A DNA stretch of 64,000 nucleotides. It comes from Algibacter_G agarivorans (GTDB lineage: Bacteria; Bacteroidota; Bacteroidia; Flavobacteriales; Flavobacteriaceae). Location of the stretch: contig NZ_BAABJJ010000013.1 of NCBI RefSeq assembly GCF_039543245.1, positions 53,025 through 117,024 on the forward strand. The letters are read 5' to 3'. Under the pieces are notes generated by a model, which made no database searches, was not told where the DNA came from, and saw only the letters and a program-made list of their open reading frames with translations. Positions 43,043-51,494 of this stretch are shown one piece after another; the stretch's first letter is position 1; the number at the start of each line of letters is the position of its first letter. The position numbers and the translations under genes are program-made.

Positions 43043-43834
43043 ATGGATTTAGGTTTAGTATTATCTGGAGGAGGCATGCGAGGCGCAGCGCATATTGGAG
43101 TCATAAAGGCTTTAGAAGAATGTGACTTATATGCAACACATATTGCTGGAACAAGCTCTGGTGCTATTGTGGGGGCGCTTTATGCTTATGGTTATAATTG
43201 GGAAGCTATGTTGGCATTCTTTAAAAGTATTCAAATATTGGATTTAAAAAAATACGCACTTGGAAAACCAGGTATTATCGATACAGAAAAGTTTTACCCA
43301 AAATTTAACACTTATATAAAAGAGGATAATTTTAATGTACTTAAAAAGTCGCTAACCATTACTGCCACAGATATTTTGGAAGGACACCTTACCGTATTTA
43401 CCGAAGGTGAACTTATAAAACCCATTTTGGCTTCTGCAGCAATTCCAGGGATTTTTGCACCAGTAAAAATTAAAGACTCCTATTATGTTGATGGTGGAGC
43501 ACTTAACAATTTTCCTGTTAATGCTTTAAAATCTAAAAGCGATATTATTATAGGAAGTTATGTTAATGGCTTTAATGCAATAACCATAAAGGATTTAAAA
43601 CATTCGTATAACGTTGTGGAGCGTGCATTTAAACTAAAATCGGCTAAGGTAGATTATAAAAAATTCGATACATGCGATTTAGTTATTTCGCCTAAAGAAT
43701 TAAGCAAATATGGTACTTTTGACACAAATCACATTGAGGATATCTTTAAAATAGGTTACAATGCCGCAAAAAAAGCACTAACACCAGAGGTATTACTTAA
43801 GCTAAAGCATTTACCTAAACCAATTCAAAACTGA
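43043..43834 (+). CDS. Patatin-like phospholipase
   Basis: 263 residues. Catalytic dyad: S38 in GTSSG (oxyanion hole SGGGMRG at 8-14) and the aspartate in VDGGALNN. Cytosolic acyl hydrolase that may release fatty acids from membrane lipids. It stands next to the Mla phospholipid transporter, divergent and co-regulated, which suggests joint lipid turnover. Its stop codon overlaps the next box. Confidence 0.9.
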   Translation: MDLGLVLSGGGMRGAAHIGVIKALEECDLYATHIAGTSSGAIVGALYAYGYNWEAMLAFFKSIQILDLKKYALGKPGIIDTEKFYPKFNTYIKEDNFNVLKKSLTITATDILEGHLTVFTEGELIKPILASAAIPGIFAPVKIKDSYYVDGGALNNFPVNALKSKSDIIIGSYVNGFNAITIKDLKHSYNVVERAFKLKSAKVDYKKFDTCDLVISPKELSKYGTFDTNHIEDIFKIGYNAAKKALTPEVLLKLKHLPKPIQN

Positions 43835-43874
43835 TAATAATCATTGCCTAATTTAGGACTTATTTTGATATTTA
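43832..43874 (+). promoter_or_regulatory. Crp/Fnr-type box overlapping the patatin stop codon
   Basis: TGATAATAATCA at 43832-43843 begins with the TGA stop of the patatin gene. After 23 bp comes GATATTTA (43867-43874), a weak -7. The start codon is at 43898. Confidence 0.62.
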
Positions 43875-43897
43875 ATAGCAATAAAAATCTAATAATC

Positions 43898-44500
43898 ATG
43901 AAAAAGACACAAGACATTCAATTTGTTGATAAAGTTATAGAAGCGCTTAGAAAATCTGCAGTAGAGCTAGAGGAATTTCAAGTAAAAGCTGCCTTAGGAA
44001 AAGCAGAAGCTCAAGATAAGTATGAAGAGGTTAAAAAGAAATTTAACGTATTCATACATGATAGCGAGTTTAAAATAAAAGGGATTAAAGAAAAAATAGA
44101 AGAACTTAACACCAAGTTTGATGAACTACGCGTACAATTGGCTTTAGGAAAAGCTGAAACTAAAGAGATATTTAAAAAACAAAAAAAGCAAATACTTTTA
44201 ATACTTCATGATATTGAAGTAAAAATAAAAACCAATGAAACTTTAAATAGAATGTATGCTTTAACACTAATTGAAATAGAACAGTTTAAAATTCAGTTAG
44301 AGATATTAGAGCAAAAGTTTAATAAAGATAAAAGAGAAGCTAAAGACACTTTTGAAAAAGGAAAAAAAGATTTCAATTCCTTTATTGATAAGTTTAAAGG
44401 TAAATATGGAAAGAAAAAAGAAGAAACAAAACTAGAGCATTTTCAAAATGAAATCTCTGAAGCTTTTGATCATTTTAAAAAAGCATTTTCCCAAACTTAA
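43898..44500 (+). CDS. Coiled-coil repeat protein
   Basis: 200 residues from the ATG at 43898; a TTG at 43844 in frame lies next to the box and is not credible. The body is a long helix with three related segments of about 55-60 residues (FQVKAALGKAEAQDKYEE, LRVQLALGKAETKEIFKK, FKIQLEILEQKFNKDKREAK), likely an antiparallel coiled coil. Function unknown. Similar charged coiled coils accompany stress genes in Bacteroidota. Confidence 0.72.
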   Translation: MKKTQDIQFVDKVIEALRKSAVELEEFQVKAALGKAEAQDKYEEVKKKFNVFIHDSEFKIKGIKEKIEELNTKFDELRVQLALGKAETKEIFKKQKKQILLILHDIEVKIKTNETLNRMYALTLIEIEQFKIQLEILEQKFNKDKREAKDTFEKGKKDFNSFIDKFKGKYGKKKEETKLEHFQNEISEAFDHFKKAFSQT

Positions 44501-44510
44501 CCTATTTAAT

Positions 44511-44548
44511 AATGAAAAAAGCACAATGTAAATTGTGCTTTTTTCATT
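44511..44548. terminator. Bidirectional terminator between convergent genes
   Basis: AATGAAAAAAGCACAAT (44511-44527) pairs perfectly with ATTGTGCTTTTTTCATT (44532-44548), loop GTAA. The stem is 17 bp with an A run on one arm and a T run on the other, so it works in both directions. Confidence 0.9.
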
Positions 44549-44575
44549 TAAAACTTATCATGTTACTTAGGGAAA

Positions 44576-46273
44576 TTAATATTCCCCTTTTTTAATATTC
44601 ATTCTAACACGAAACCCCAAAATTACAGCAAAAATAAAACTGAATATACCTAATACCGAAATGCCTTTCCATAGTGGCTGTATTTCAAAAACTATAAACA
44701 ATGACGCTCCAATAATTAAGGCCACCATAATAAAGGCTATAATGATCTGTTTTGTTATTCTTTGTAATGTGCGCACCATAGGATCTATACCCTTATGGGT
44801 TAAGTCTACTTTAACTTGACCAGTATTTATTCTACGTATCGCATTCTTTAAATCTGATGGAAATTCTTCCATATAATCCGTAAACTCCACAATAGAATTT
44901 GCAACTTTTTTTCCCATTTTAAAAGGGTTATATTTTTTAGTTACAGTTGTTCTTAAATATGGTTTTGCAATTTCAAATTGTTCTAAGGTAGGATCCAAAT
45001 TATTAATAACACCTTCAACGGTAACTAAAGACCTGGCAAAAAGGAAGAAATAAGTAGGAACTTTTAAGCCATGGTCAATGATAATATCTTTTAGTTCCAA
45101 TAAAACCGTACTCATTTCATTTTCATGAATATCTCTCACATAATATTTTTCTACAAATTCATTAATATCAAACTCCAAATCCCTCATGTTTCTAATAGGT
45201 GCATTATTAGATAGTTGTTGTAGCATTTTAATTACATTTTTCACATCCTTGTTCGTAATAGCTACGAATAATTTACTAAAAATGGAAACATCTCTAGGGA
45301 GCATACTTCCCATCATGCCAAAGTCCAAATAACAAATATGGCTATTCGGGAGTACCAATAAATTTCCTGGATGCGGATCGGCGTGAAAGAAACCATATTC
45401 AAAAATTTGTTTAAAATAGCTTATAGTAAGTCTTCTAGCAATAACTTTAGTATCAAAATTTTTAGCTCTTAACTTATCAAGTTGATTGATTTTAATTCCA
45501 GAAATAAACTCCATAGCTAAAACTTTTGAAGTTGTAAAAGCAGAATATACTTTAGGTGCCTCAGCAAATTGATCTAATGAGTTATCATTTTCAAGATTAT
45601 TATAAAACCTTTGAATATTAATAGATTCATTAATAAAATCAATTTCTTTTAGTATGGAATCTTCAAAGTTTTCAACAATCCCAGTTGGATCAAAGCTTTT
45701 TAAAGAAGGAATTCTTCTTTCTAAAACCTCTGCAATTTTATACATGGCCTTAATGTCTTCTAAAATAACTTTATCAATCCCAGCTCGTTGGACTTTTAAA
45801 GCAACACGCTTACCAGAGTGTAAAGTTACATTATGCACTTGCGCTATGGATGCTGATGCAAACGGTGTTGGTTCAAACCAAGCAAATAGGTTTTCTACTT
45901 TATCTTTTAACTCTGTTTCTACAACGTGTTTAGCAACGCCTTCTAACATTGGCGGTACATTGTCATGAAGTTTTGCCAACTCAAAAGTTAATTCTAAAGG
46001 CACTAAATCCGGTCTATTACTTAAAATTTGCCCGAATTTCACAAACGTAGGTCCTAACTCTTCACATACCAGTCTCATTTTTGCCCATTTGCTATATGCC
46101 ATAGCATGTTGTCTCCAAGCTTTAGGAACTAATTTTCGCATAAAACTATATTGATTGCCCTCCTCTAAGTATTCTACCAAATTTTCAAATCCATATTTTA
46201 TTAAAACTTTAAGTATTTGGTTGTACCTAGAGATAGATCTAAAATTCTTCCCAATCCCATTTAAAATTCCCAT
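44576..46273 (-). CDS. AarF/UbiB (ABC1) atypical kinase
   Basis: 565 residues. ABC1 motifs: GPTFVKFGQILSNRPDLVP (the KxGQ loop), the lysine region of KRVALKVQR, HADPHPGN and YLDFGMMG. The C-terminal end has two membrane helices (about 505-530 and 535-555). UbiB-type proteins are needed for isoprenoid quinone or lipid pathways; the substrate is not settled. It lies 6 bp downstream of the short coiled-coil gene, with which it shares a promoter. Confidence 0.88.
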   Translation of the reverse strand: MGILNGIGKNFRSISRYNQILKVLIKYGFENLVEYLEEGNQYSFMRKLVPKAWRQHAMAYSKWAKMRLVCEELGPTFVKFGQILSNRPDLVPLELTFELAKLHDNVPPMLEGVAKHVVETELKDKVENLFAWFEPTPFASASIAQVHNVTLHSGKRVALKVQRAGIDKVILEDIKAMYKIAEVLERRIPSLKSFDPTGIVENFEDSILKEIDFINESINIQRFYNNLENDNSLDQFAEAPKVYSAFTTSKVLAMEFISGIKINQLDKLRAKNFDTKVIARRLTISYFKQIFEYGFFHADPHPGNLLVLPNSHICYLDFGMMGSMLPRDVSIFSKLFVAITNKDVKNVIKMLQQLSNNAPIRNMRDLEFDINEFVEKYYVRDIHENEMSTVLLELKDIIIDHGLKVPTYFFLFARSLVTVEGVINNLDPTLEQFEIAKPYLRTTVTKKYNPFKMGKKVANSIVEFTDYMEEFPSDLKNAIRRINTGQVKVDLTHKGIDPMVRTLQRITKQIIIAFIMVALIIGASLFIVFEIQPLWKGISVLGIFSFIFAVILGFRVRMNIKKGEY

Positions 46274-46279
46274 TTCTTT

Positions 46280-46648
46280 TTAAGCTTCTAATTTATTTAA
46301 CCGGGCTTCTAATAGCGCTATAGTGGCATCTAGTTTTTCAAGTTTTTCATTTAAAGCCTTAATTTCATCTAAGTGTGCCACATTTATTTTTTTGTAAAAC
46401 TTGACAATTAGTTCTTCAATTTTTTCATTTAGCTCTTCTTTTAATTCATGGGTTTTTAAAATTATTTTATCTGCAAATTCCAATTCATTCCCATTATCGT
46501 CTAATTGAGATTCGGTCACAATTTTATTGAGATTATCTTTTCCTTTTTCTGAAAACTCACTTATTTTATCTAGAAACTTAGTGTCTTTTGCTAAATAATA
46601 AATACTAGAACTTAATGTGAGTAGTTCTAAAATTGTTTTTGTTTTCAT
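46280..46648 (-). CDS. Short phasin-like coiled-coil protein
   Basis: 122 residues, helical. A short hydrophobic N-terminal segment is followed by a coiled coil (ELKEELNEKIEELIVKFYK and ALNEKLEKLDATIALLEARL). It resembles phasin-family proteins, which coat granules or act as scaffolds. First gene of the operon with the AarF/UbiB kinase. Confidence 0.62.
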   Translation of the reverse strand: MKTKTILELLTLSSSIYYLAKDTKFLDKISEFSEKGKDNLNKIVTESQLDDNGNELEFADKIILKTHELKEELNEKIEELIVKFYKKINVAHLDEIKALNEKLEKLDATIALLEARLNKLEA

Positions 46649-46672
46649 AATAGATGGTATTTAACTTCATAC

Positions 46673-46746
46673 TAAATATATTGACAAATTATATCATTTA
46701 ACATGATATTCATCATTTTGGTTTCTCAGGTAATGGTTTAAATTTA
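46673..46746. promoter_or_regulatory. Divergent Crp/Fnr-type promoter: phasin-like/UbiB and CBS protein
   Basis: Box TGATATTCATCA at 46704-46715. Leftward, 23 bp on, TATATTTA (46680-46673); rightward, 23 bp on, TAAATTTA (46739-46746). Both -7 elements are good, and the genes start at 46648 and 46776. Confidence 0.82.
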
Positions 46747-46775
46747 AAGTAGACTAAAACATTAATTTTAAGCTC

Positions 46776-47183
46776 ATGAAATCCAATTCGATAACAACAA
46801 TAATGACTAAAAACGTGGTTTGTATTTCTCCAGAACAACATCTTTTGGATGTTAAGCATATTTATGAGAAAAAGAAATGGCACCATCACATTCCTGTTAC
46901 TAAAAATGACGTATTAGTAGGCATGGTAAGTTTAATAGACTTTATGTATAATATTGCCGGCGCTGGAATTAGTGATGATAATAAAATCTATAAAGAGCTA
47001 AAAGTTAAAGATATAATGACTCAAAAGCCTTTTTATTTAACGACTAGCGCAACTATTGAGGATGTTGCTAAAGTTTTAGCTAAGGGATATTATCATGCCG
47101 TTCCTATTCTTGAAAACAATAAAATAGCAGGCATTGTCTCTACTGCCGATATTATTAAATTTTTCTTAGATAATTCCAAGTGA
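46776..47183 (+). CDS. CBS-domain protein
   Basis: 135 residues, two CBS motifs (about 1-60 and 70-135): TIMTKNVVCISPEQHLLDV, and VKDIMTQKPFYLTTSATIEDVAK. Such stand-alone CBS pairs bind AMP/ATP or similar and report energy state. Stand-alone CBS proteins are members of the mycobacterial dormancy regulon too. Cytosolic. Single-gene unit. Confidence 0.88.
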   Translation: MKSNSITTIMTKNVVCISPEQHLLDVKHIYEKKKWHHHIPVTKNDVLVGMVSLIDFMYNIAGAGISDDNKIYKELKVKDIMTQKPFYLTTSATIEDVAKVLAKGYYHAVPILENNKIAGIVSTADIIKFFLDNSK

Positions 47184-47273
47184 TACATGGCGTTATATTT
47201 AGTACCTAATCGTAAACAGACACTAATTCGTAATCTCTCTCTTTTAAAATTTTCAATAATATTCTACCAAGAC

Positions 47274-47316
47274 TGATGGTTATCATTTCTGTATTTTTCT
47301 CATAAATGTATCTTTA
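47274..47316 (+). promoter_or_regulatory. Crp/Fnr-type box and promoter of the HMA/peroxiredoxin/transpeptidase operon
   Basis: TGATGGTTATCA at 47274-47285 (same as at 34491), a 23-bp gap, then TATCTTTA at 47309-47316. The start codon is at 47339. Confidence 0.82.
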
Positions 47317-47338
47317 TTTCTATAAATAATGAGTCCTA

Positions 47339-47608
47339 ATGAAAACCACTTTATACTTACAAAATTTAAAATGTGGCACCTGTGAAACCACTTTAATAAA
47401 TAGGCTTTCTGCGCTAAAAAGCAATTCCAACATATCAATTAAATTTCAATATGCCACAATTACATTTGAACATGAAAACAAAGCAGATGTTGAAGAGGTA
47501 AAACAAATATTATCAAATATTGGCTATTCACCATTTGATAAAAAAAATGATTTGGGTGAAAAAACAAAATCATACGTGAGTTGCAAAATAGGGAGAATTA
47601 AAAAATAA
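47339..47608 (+). CDS. Heavy-metal-associated (HMA) domain protein
   Basis: 89 residues with a ferredoxin-like HMA fold; CGTC (C12, C15) is the metal-binding loop. Likely a copper or other soft-metal chaperone. No metal ATPase is nearby. It precedes the peroxiredoxin gene by 4 bp, so the pair is co-translated; this links metal handling and peroxide defence. Confidence 0.8.
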   Translation: MKTTLYLQNLKCGTCETTLINRLSALKSNSNISIKFQYATITFEHENKADVEEVKQILSNIGYSPFDKKNDLGEKTKSYVSCKIGRIKK

Positions 47609-47612
47609 AAAA

Positions 47613-48332
47613 ATGGAAACAATACAGGAACAAGAAACCATGGTGTCTTTGCCTAGAATTGGAGACAGAGCACCTAAATTTAAAGCGACAACAACTCAAG
47701 GTGAAGTTAATTTCCCTGAAGATTACAAAGGTAAATGGGTCATTTTATTTAGCCACCCAGCAGATTTCACACCAGTATGTACTTCTGAATTTATGACCTT
47801 TGCACATCTGGAAAGCAAATTTGCTAAAGCCAATTGTGAGTTGATAGGACTTTCTATTGATGGATTATATAGCCATATTGCTTGGTTAAGAACCATTAAA
47901 GAAAAAATTGAGTTTAAAGGGATGAAAAACATAGAAGTAAAATTCCCTTTAATTGAAGATATTACCATGAATGTTGCTAAAAAATATGGGATGATCCAAC
48001 CAGGCGAAAGCGAAACTCAAGCCGTTAGAGCCGTTTTCTTTATTGACCCAAAAGGCATAGTTAGAGCTTTAATATACTACCCTTTAAGTTTAGGCAGAAA
48101 TTTTGATGAATTATATAGAGCCTTAATTGCTATGCAAACATCTGATAAATTTGCGGTTGCAACACCTGCGGATTGGAACCCTGGAGACGATGTCATTATT
48201 TCGCCAGCAGGATCATGCAACGTAGCAGAAGAACGTATGACTAGCAAAGATGGATTAACATGTGAAGATTGGTTTTTCTGCACTAAAAAATTAGATAAAA
48301 ACACTATTCTAAGTAAGATATTAAAAAATTAA
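47613..48332 (+). CDS. Peroxiredoxin (Prx6/archaeal type)
   Basis: 239 residues. Peroxidatic C56 lies in HPADFTPVCTSEF. The C-terminal extension has further cysteines (SCNVAEE, GLTCEDWFFCTKKL) like those of archaeal 2-Cys hexadecameric peroxiredoxins, which can resolve the sulfenate. It reduces hydrogen peroxide and organic peroxides; the electron donor may be the thioredoxin at 8479. Confidence 0.92.
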   Translation: METIQEQETMVSLPRIGDRAPKFKATTTQGEVNFPEDYKGKWVILFSHPADFTPVCTSEFMTFAHLESKFAKANCELIGLSIDGLYSHIAWLRTIKEKIEFKGMKNIEVKFPLIEDITMNVAKKYGMIQPGESETQAVRAVFFIDPKGIVRALIYYPLSLGRNFDELYRALIAMQTSDKFAVATPADWNPGDDVIISPAGSCNVAEERMTSKDGLTCEDWFFCTKKLDKNTILSKILKN

Positions 48333-48348
48333 TTTAAAAACTAACAGG

Positions 48349-49281
48349 ATGTTACCAAAAATAAGTTTTCCCCTTTCCTTGGTAATCATCTTGTTAGTTA
48401 CATTAAAGTTTTGCTGCCCTAAAGAAGATGATAACCTTATTGCGTTTTATAATGTTTCAGATGAAACGGCTTCAATTCCTAGTTCAAAAAACATTGTAGT
48501 TGATACTCCAATTACGATTGGTAAGTATTTTGATTTTTTGGATTCCATTGTTCATAAATATGATTCCATAACACCATATAAATTAAGCGAACACCTTTTG
48601 GTTAGGGCTAATTCTTGGATTATAGACACACTTCAAAATACGGATTATTATAGAATGAAAGCGCGAGATTCATTTGTATATAATCAAAAAAAAATGATTG
48701 TTTTGCCGAAAGGCGCTGTTATAACAATTCCTGATTCCATAACGGCCACAAAACTTCTAAATTCATTTAGAAACACATTTATAGATATAAATATTCCCGA
48801 ATTCAAACTACGTATTATTAAAGATTCCACTAACCTTTTTGAGTTTCCAATACGGGTTGGAAGGCATGAGAAAAAATATCTTAAAATGGCAGGTAGAGTT
48901 ATAGATTTAAAAACTGAAACAGGCCATGGTTTCATTGTAAATCACGTTCGTAACCCAAGTTATTACAACCCAGCAAACGGGCGTCAATATTTTGCAACCA
49001 ATCGTGATGATAAAAAAGTTACTAAATTGCCACAAATCCCTTTTATAGTAACCGAAATAAATGGCGTAAGAAATGGACAACTCATTCATCCTACAACTAA
49101 TCCAATAACCTTAAACAAGGCCTATTCAAATGGTTGTATTGGCACTAAAGAAGCGGATGCATGGGTTATTTATTATTATGCACCTATTGGTACGAAAATC
49201 AATATAAGATACGATTTAAATGTAATTGACGAAAAGGGCAAAAAAGTAACGTTAAAAGATATTTATGGCTACAACAGATAA
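48349..49281 (+). CDS. L,D-transpeptidase lipoprotein
   Basis: 310 residues. N-terminus ends in a Cys-Cys pair that may be a lipobox (VTLKFC). The YkuD catalytic domain is in the last 130 residues with C263 in SNGCIGT; the usual arginine after the cysteine is replaced by threonine. It has a nearby conserved histidine region (QLIHPTTNP). It crosslinks or trims peptidoglycan. A change in the catalytic neighbourhood makes the activity less sure. Confidence 0.82.
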   Translation: MLPKISFPLSLVIILLVTLKFCCPKEDDNLIAFYNVSDETASIPSSKNIVVDTPITIGKYFDFLDSIVHKYDSITPYKLSEHLLVRANSWIIDTLQNTDYYRMKARDSFVYNQKKMIVLPKGAVITIPDSITATKLLNSFRNTFIDINIPEFKLRIIKDSTNLFEFPIRVGRHEKKYLKMAGRVIDLKTETGHGFIVNHVRNPSYYNPANGRQYFATNRDDKKVTKLPQIPFIVTEINGVRNGQLIHPTTNPITLNKAYSNGCIGTKEADAWVIYYYAPIGTKINIRYDLNVIDEKGKKVTLKDIYGYNR

Positions 49282-49296
49282 TACAATTACTGATAT

Positions 49297-50292
49297 TTAA
49301 GAATTTGTTAATTCATTTTCCGTTTTCTTGCCCTCATTCCAACAGTCTATATTATAAATGGTTGTCTCTGCTATGTTGGTAAGTGCTTCATCTGTTAAGA
49401 ATGCATGATGACCTGTGATTAAAACATTAGGAATAGCATTTAATTTAATGATAATATCATCATTAGGGTAATCATAAGAGCGATCTTTAAAAAACAGTCT
49501 TTTTTCATTTTCATATACATCTATTCCTAAAGCTCCGATTATATTATCTTTAAGCCCATTAATAACATGTTCCGTATTCAAAACAGCACCTCTAGCGGTG
49601 TTAATAATGATTACGCCTTCTTTCATTTTTTCAATTAAATATTTATCTATTAAGTGATGCGTCTTCGTATTTAAAGGCACGTGCAATGAAATAATATCTG
49701 ATCCTTTACATAAATCTTCCAAAGACATGTATTGCATATTATACTTTTCTACCAATTCATTATTTACTTCAATATCATGTCCCATTAATTTACAACCAAA
49801 ACCATGCATTATTTTAGCCATAACAGAACCTATCCTACCCGTACCTATAATCCCTATGGTTTTATTATTTAAATCGACACCTGTTAGGTTGCTTAAATCA
49901 AAATTTCTTCTTTTTACACGTTGGCTAGATTCAATTAGCCTTCGGTTTAATGCTAACAATAAGGCTACAGCATGTTCTGCTATGGCATATGGAGAGTATG
50001 ATGGTACATGGGCCACTTTTATGTTTAACCTTGAAGCTGTATTTATGTTAACATTATCGTAACCAACAGAACGTAATGAGATAAACTTAATTTTAAAATC
50101 TTTTAGTTTTTCTATAACCAAATCTGAAGCATCATCAGCCGAAAATATAGAAATCCCATCAAAACCAATAGCTTTCATTGCTGTTTCAGACGATAGTGCA
50201 TCATCAATAAAAGTTAGTTTATGTTTTCTCTTATTTGCGCTTTCTAAATAAGGTATTTCAAATTTTTTGGCACTAAAGACAAGTACTTTCAT
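49297..50292 (-). CDS. ldhA: D-lactate dehydrogenase / D-2-hydroxyacid dehydrogenase
   Basis: 331 residues. NAD-binding loop GTGRIGSVMAKI; substrate arginine region RSVGYDNVN; catalytic histidine in ITGHHAFLT. This is the fermentative LdhA branch: it reduces pyruvate to D-lactate to regenerate NAD. Its box-driven promoter (50487) with a perfect TAATTTTG -7 and a long leader of about 155 bp is consistent with induction under oxygen limitation. A second copy has decayed to a scrap at 51585. Confidence 0.9.
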   Translation of the reverse strand: MKVLVFSAKKFEIPYLESANKRKHKLTFIDDALSSETAMKAIGFDGISIFSADDASDLVIEKLKDFKIKFISLRSVGYDNVNINTASRLNIKVAHVPSYSPYAIAEHAVALLLALNRRLIESSQRVKRRNFDLSNLTGVDLNNKTIGIIGTGRIGSVMAKIMHGFGCKLMGHDIEVNNELVEKYNMQYMSLEDLCKGSDIISLHVPLNTKTHHLIDKYLIEKMKEGVIIINTARGAVLNTEHVINGLKDNIIGALGIDVYENEKRLFFKDRSYDYPNDDIIIKLNAIPNVLITGHHAFLTDEALTNIAETTIYNIDCWNEGKKTENELTNS

Positions 50293-50455
50293 CTTGATTA
50301 ATATTTAGAAATAATTTATTTTTTATCGAGTGATTTTTAAATAACAATTACATTAATATAACTATTGATTTTCAACAATATCGCTGAATACAACACACTG
50401 ATAATATCTTAATGATTACATAGTAAAGGTGGTTCCGTAATAGTTTTATGTTAAG

Positions 50456-50498
50456 CAAAATTATTCTTTTTCACAAAAAGCAACAATGATATAAATCA
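50456..50498 (-). promoter_or_regulatory. Crp/Fnr-type box and promoter of the D-lactate dehydrogenase gene
   Basis: TGATATAAATCA at 50487-50498 (read leftward TGATTTATATCA, the same as at 18101). After 23 bp comes TAATTTTG (50463-50456), a full TAnnTTTG. The start codon is about 160 bp further, at 50292, so the transcript has a long leader. Confidence 0.8.
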
Positions 50499-50514
50499 GA
50501 CTTATTAACAAAGC

Positions 50515-50558
50515 TGATCAATATCATTGCTTTATATGCCTGTTGTTCAATACTTTAA
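50515..50558 (+). promoter_or_regulatory. Crp/Fnr-type box and promoter of the YtfI/YtfJ-like pair
   Basis: TGATCAATATCA at 50515-50526, then 24 bp to TACTTTAA (50551-50558). It lies only 16 bp from the divergent box of the dehydrogenase gene. The start codon is at 50573. Confidence 0.72.
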
Positions 50559-50572
50559 ATCAAAATTTAATC

Positions 50573-51073
50573 ATGACTCTTTTTATAGTCATAACACTGT
50601 TTCTAATACTTTTAGTTTCCTTGCTACTAGTACCTATTAGTATATGTATTGATACAACGTCCAACCAATATTATATACAATTGCAAGGCTTAATGAAAGC
50701 GAATTTAGAAAGACATGATGAGGAGGTTTTTAGAATACGATTAAATATTTTGTTTATGAAATATTATATCTATCCTTTAAAAAAAAGGCGTGCAAACAAA
50801 CCAAAGAAGGCTAAGAAAAAACATGTAACCAAACCTAAAAGACACATGTCTTTTATTAGAATTTATAAACTATTAAAAACATTTAAAATAAAACAGTTTT
50901 ATATAAATATGGATACTGGAAATTACATATTGAATGCCAAATTGTATCCATTATTTGTATTGCTGAATTATAACATAGGAAAATTTCATATAAATTTTCA
51001 AGGAAAAAATCAATTGGTTATAATTATTAAAAATAGACCAATCAATATTATTAAATCATTTATTAACCTTTAA
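50573..51073 (+). CDS. YtfI-like membrane protein
   Basis: 166 residues from the ATG at 50573, chosen because the predicted transcription start lies after an upstream in-frame codon at 50543. One N-terminal helix (about 3-22) precedes a basic middle (about 75-100) and a strand-rich end. The pattern and its place directly before a GerW/YtfJ-like gene recall DUF2953 protein YtfI of Bacillus. Function unknown. Confidence 0.65.
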   Translation: MTLFIVITLFLILLVSLLLVPISICIDTTSNQYYIQLQGLMKANLERHDEEVFRIRLNILFMKYYIYPLKKRRANKPKKAKKKHVTKPKRHMSFIRIYKLLKTFKIKQFYINMDTGNYILNAKLYPLFVLLNYNIGKFHINFQGKNQLVIIIKNRPINIIKSFINL

Positions 51074-51084
51074 ATTATTGCATT

Positions 51085-51459
51085 ATGGATTTACATTTTG
51101 AAGAATTATTAAGTAAGATTACTGACTTTATTAAAACAGAAGCCAAAACAGATACTGTTGTAGGCGAACAATTTGAATTAGGAAAATTTAAATGTGTTCC
51201 AGTAATTAAAGTGGGTATGGGATTTGGTTCCGGTGCAGGTGAAGGCGTTGAGACCAAAAAGAATGCCAGAAAAGGTCAAGGAGCTGGTGGAGGAGCTGGT
51301 GTCGGCATAGAACCTGTAGGTTTTCTAGTAACAAAAGAAGAAGAAATCTCTTTTATTGAAGCTGGAAAAATACATGGTTTAGCAGCTGCTTTTGAGAAAG
51401 TGCCAGACTTGATTGAAAAGATTGTTGATAAAAGAACTAAAGATGAGATGACAACTTAA
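51085..51459 (+). CDS. GerW/YtfJ-like protein
   Basis: 124 residues. The family features are visible: VVGEQFELGKFKCVPVIKVGMGFGSG, a Gly-rich loop (about 45-75) and the end GVGIEPVGFLVTKEEEISFI. In Bacillus such a protein is needed for germination of spores; here there is no sporulation, so its job is unknown. It follows the YtfI-like gene by 11 bp, a pairing conserved over large distance. Confidence 0.85.
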   Translation: MDLHFEELLSKITDFIKTEAKTDTVVGEQFELGKFKCVPVIKVGMGFGSGAGEGVETKKNARKGQGAGGGAGVGIEPVGFLVTKEEEISFIEAGKIHGLAAAFEKVPDLIEKIVDKRTKDEMTT

Positions 51460-51494
51460 TTCATGTCAACTGAAAGTTTGTAGTGGCCAACAGT

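Noticed and set aside
46683..46698. TGACAAATTATATCA next to the box at 46704
   Set aside because: The half-sites are seven, not four, bases apart. The true box at 46704 has good -7 elements on both sides.
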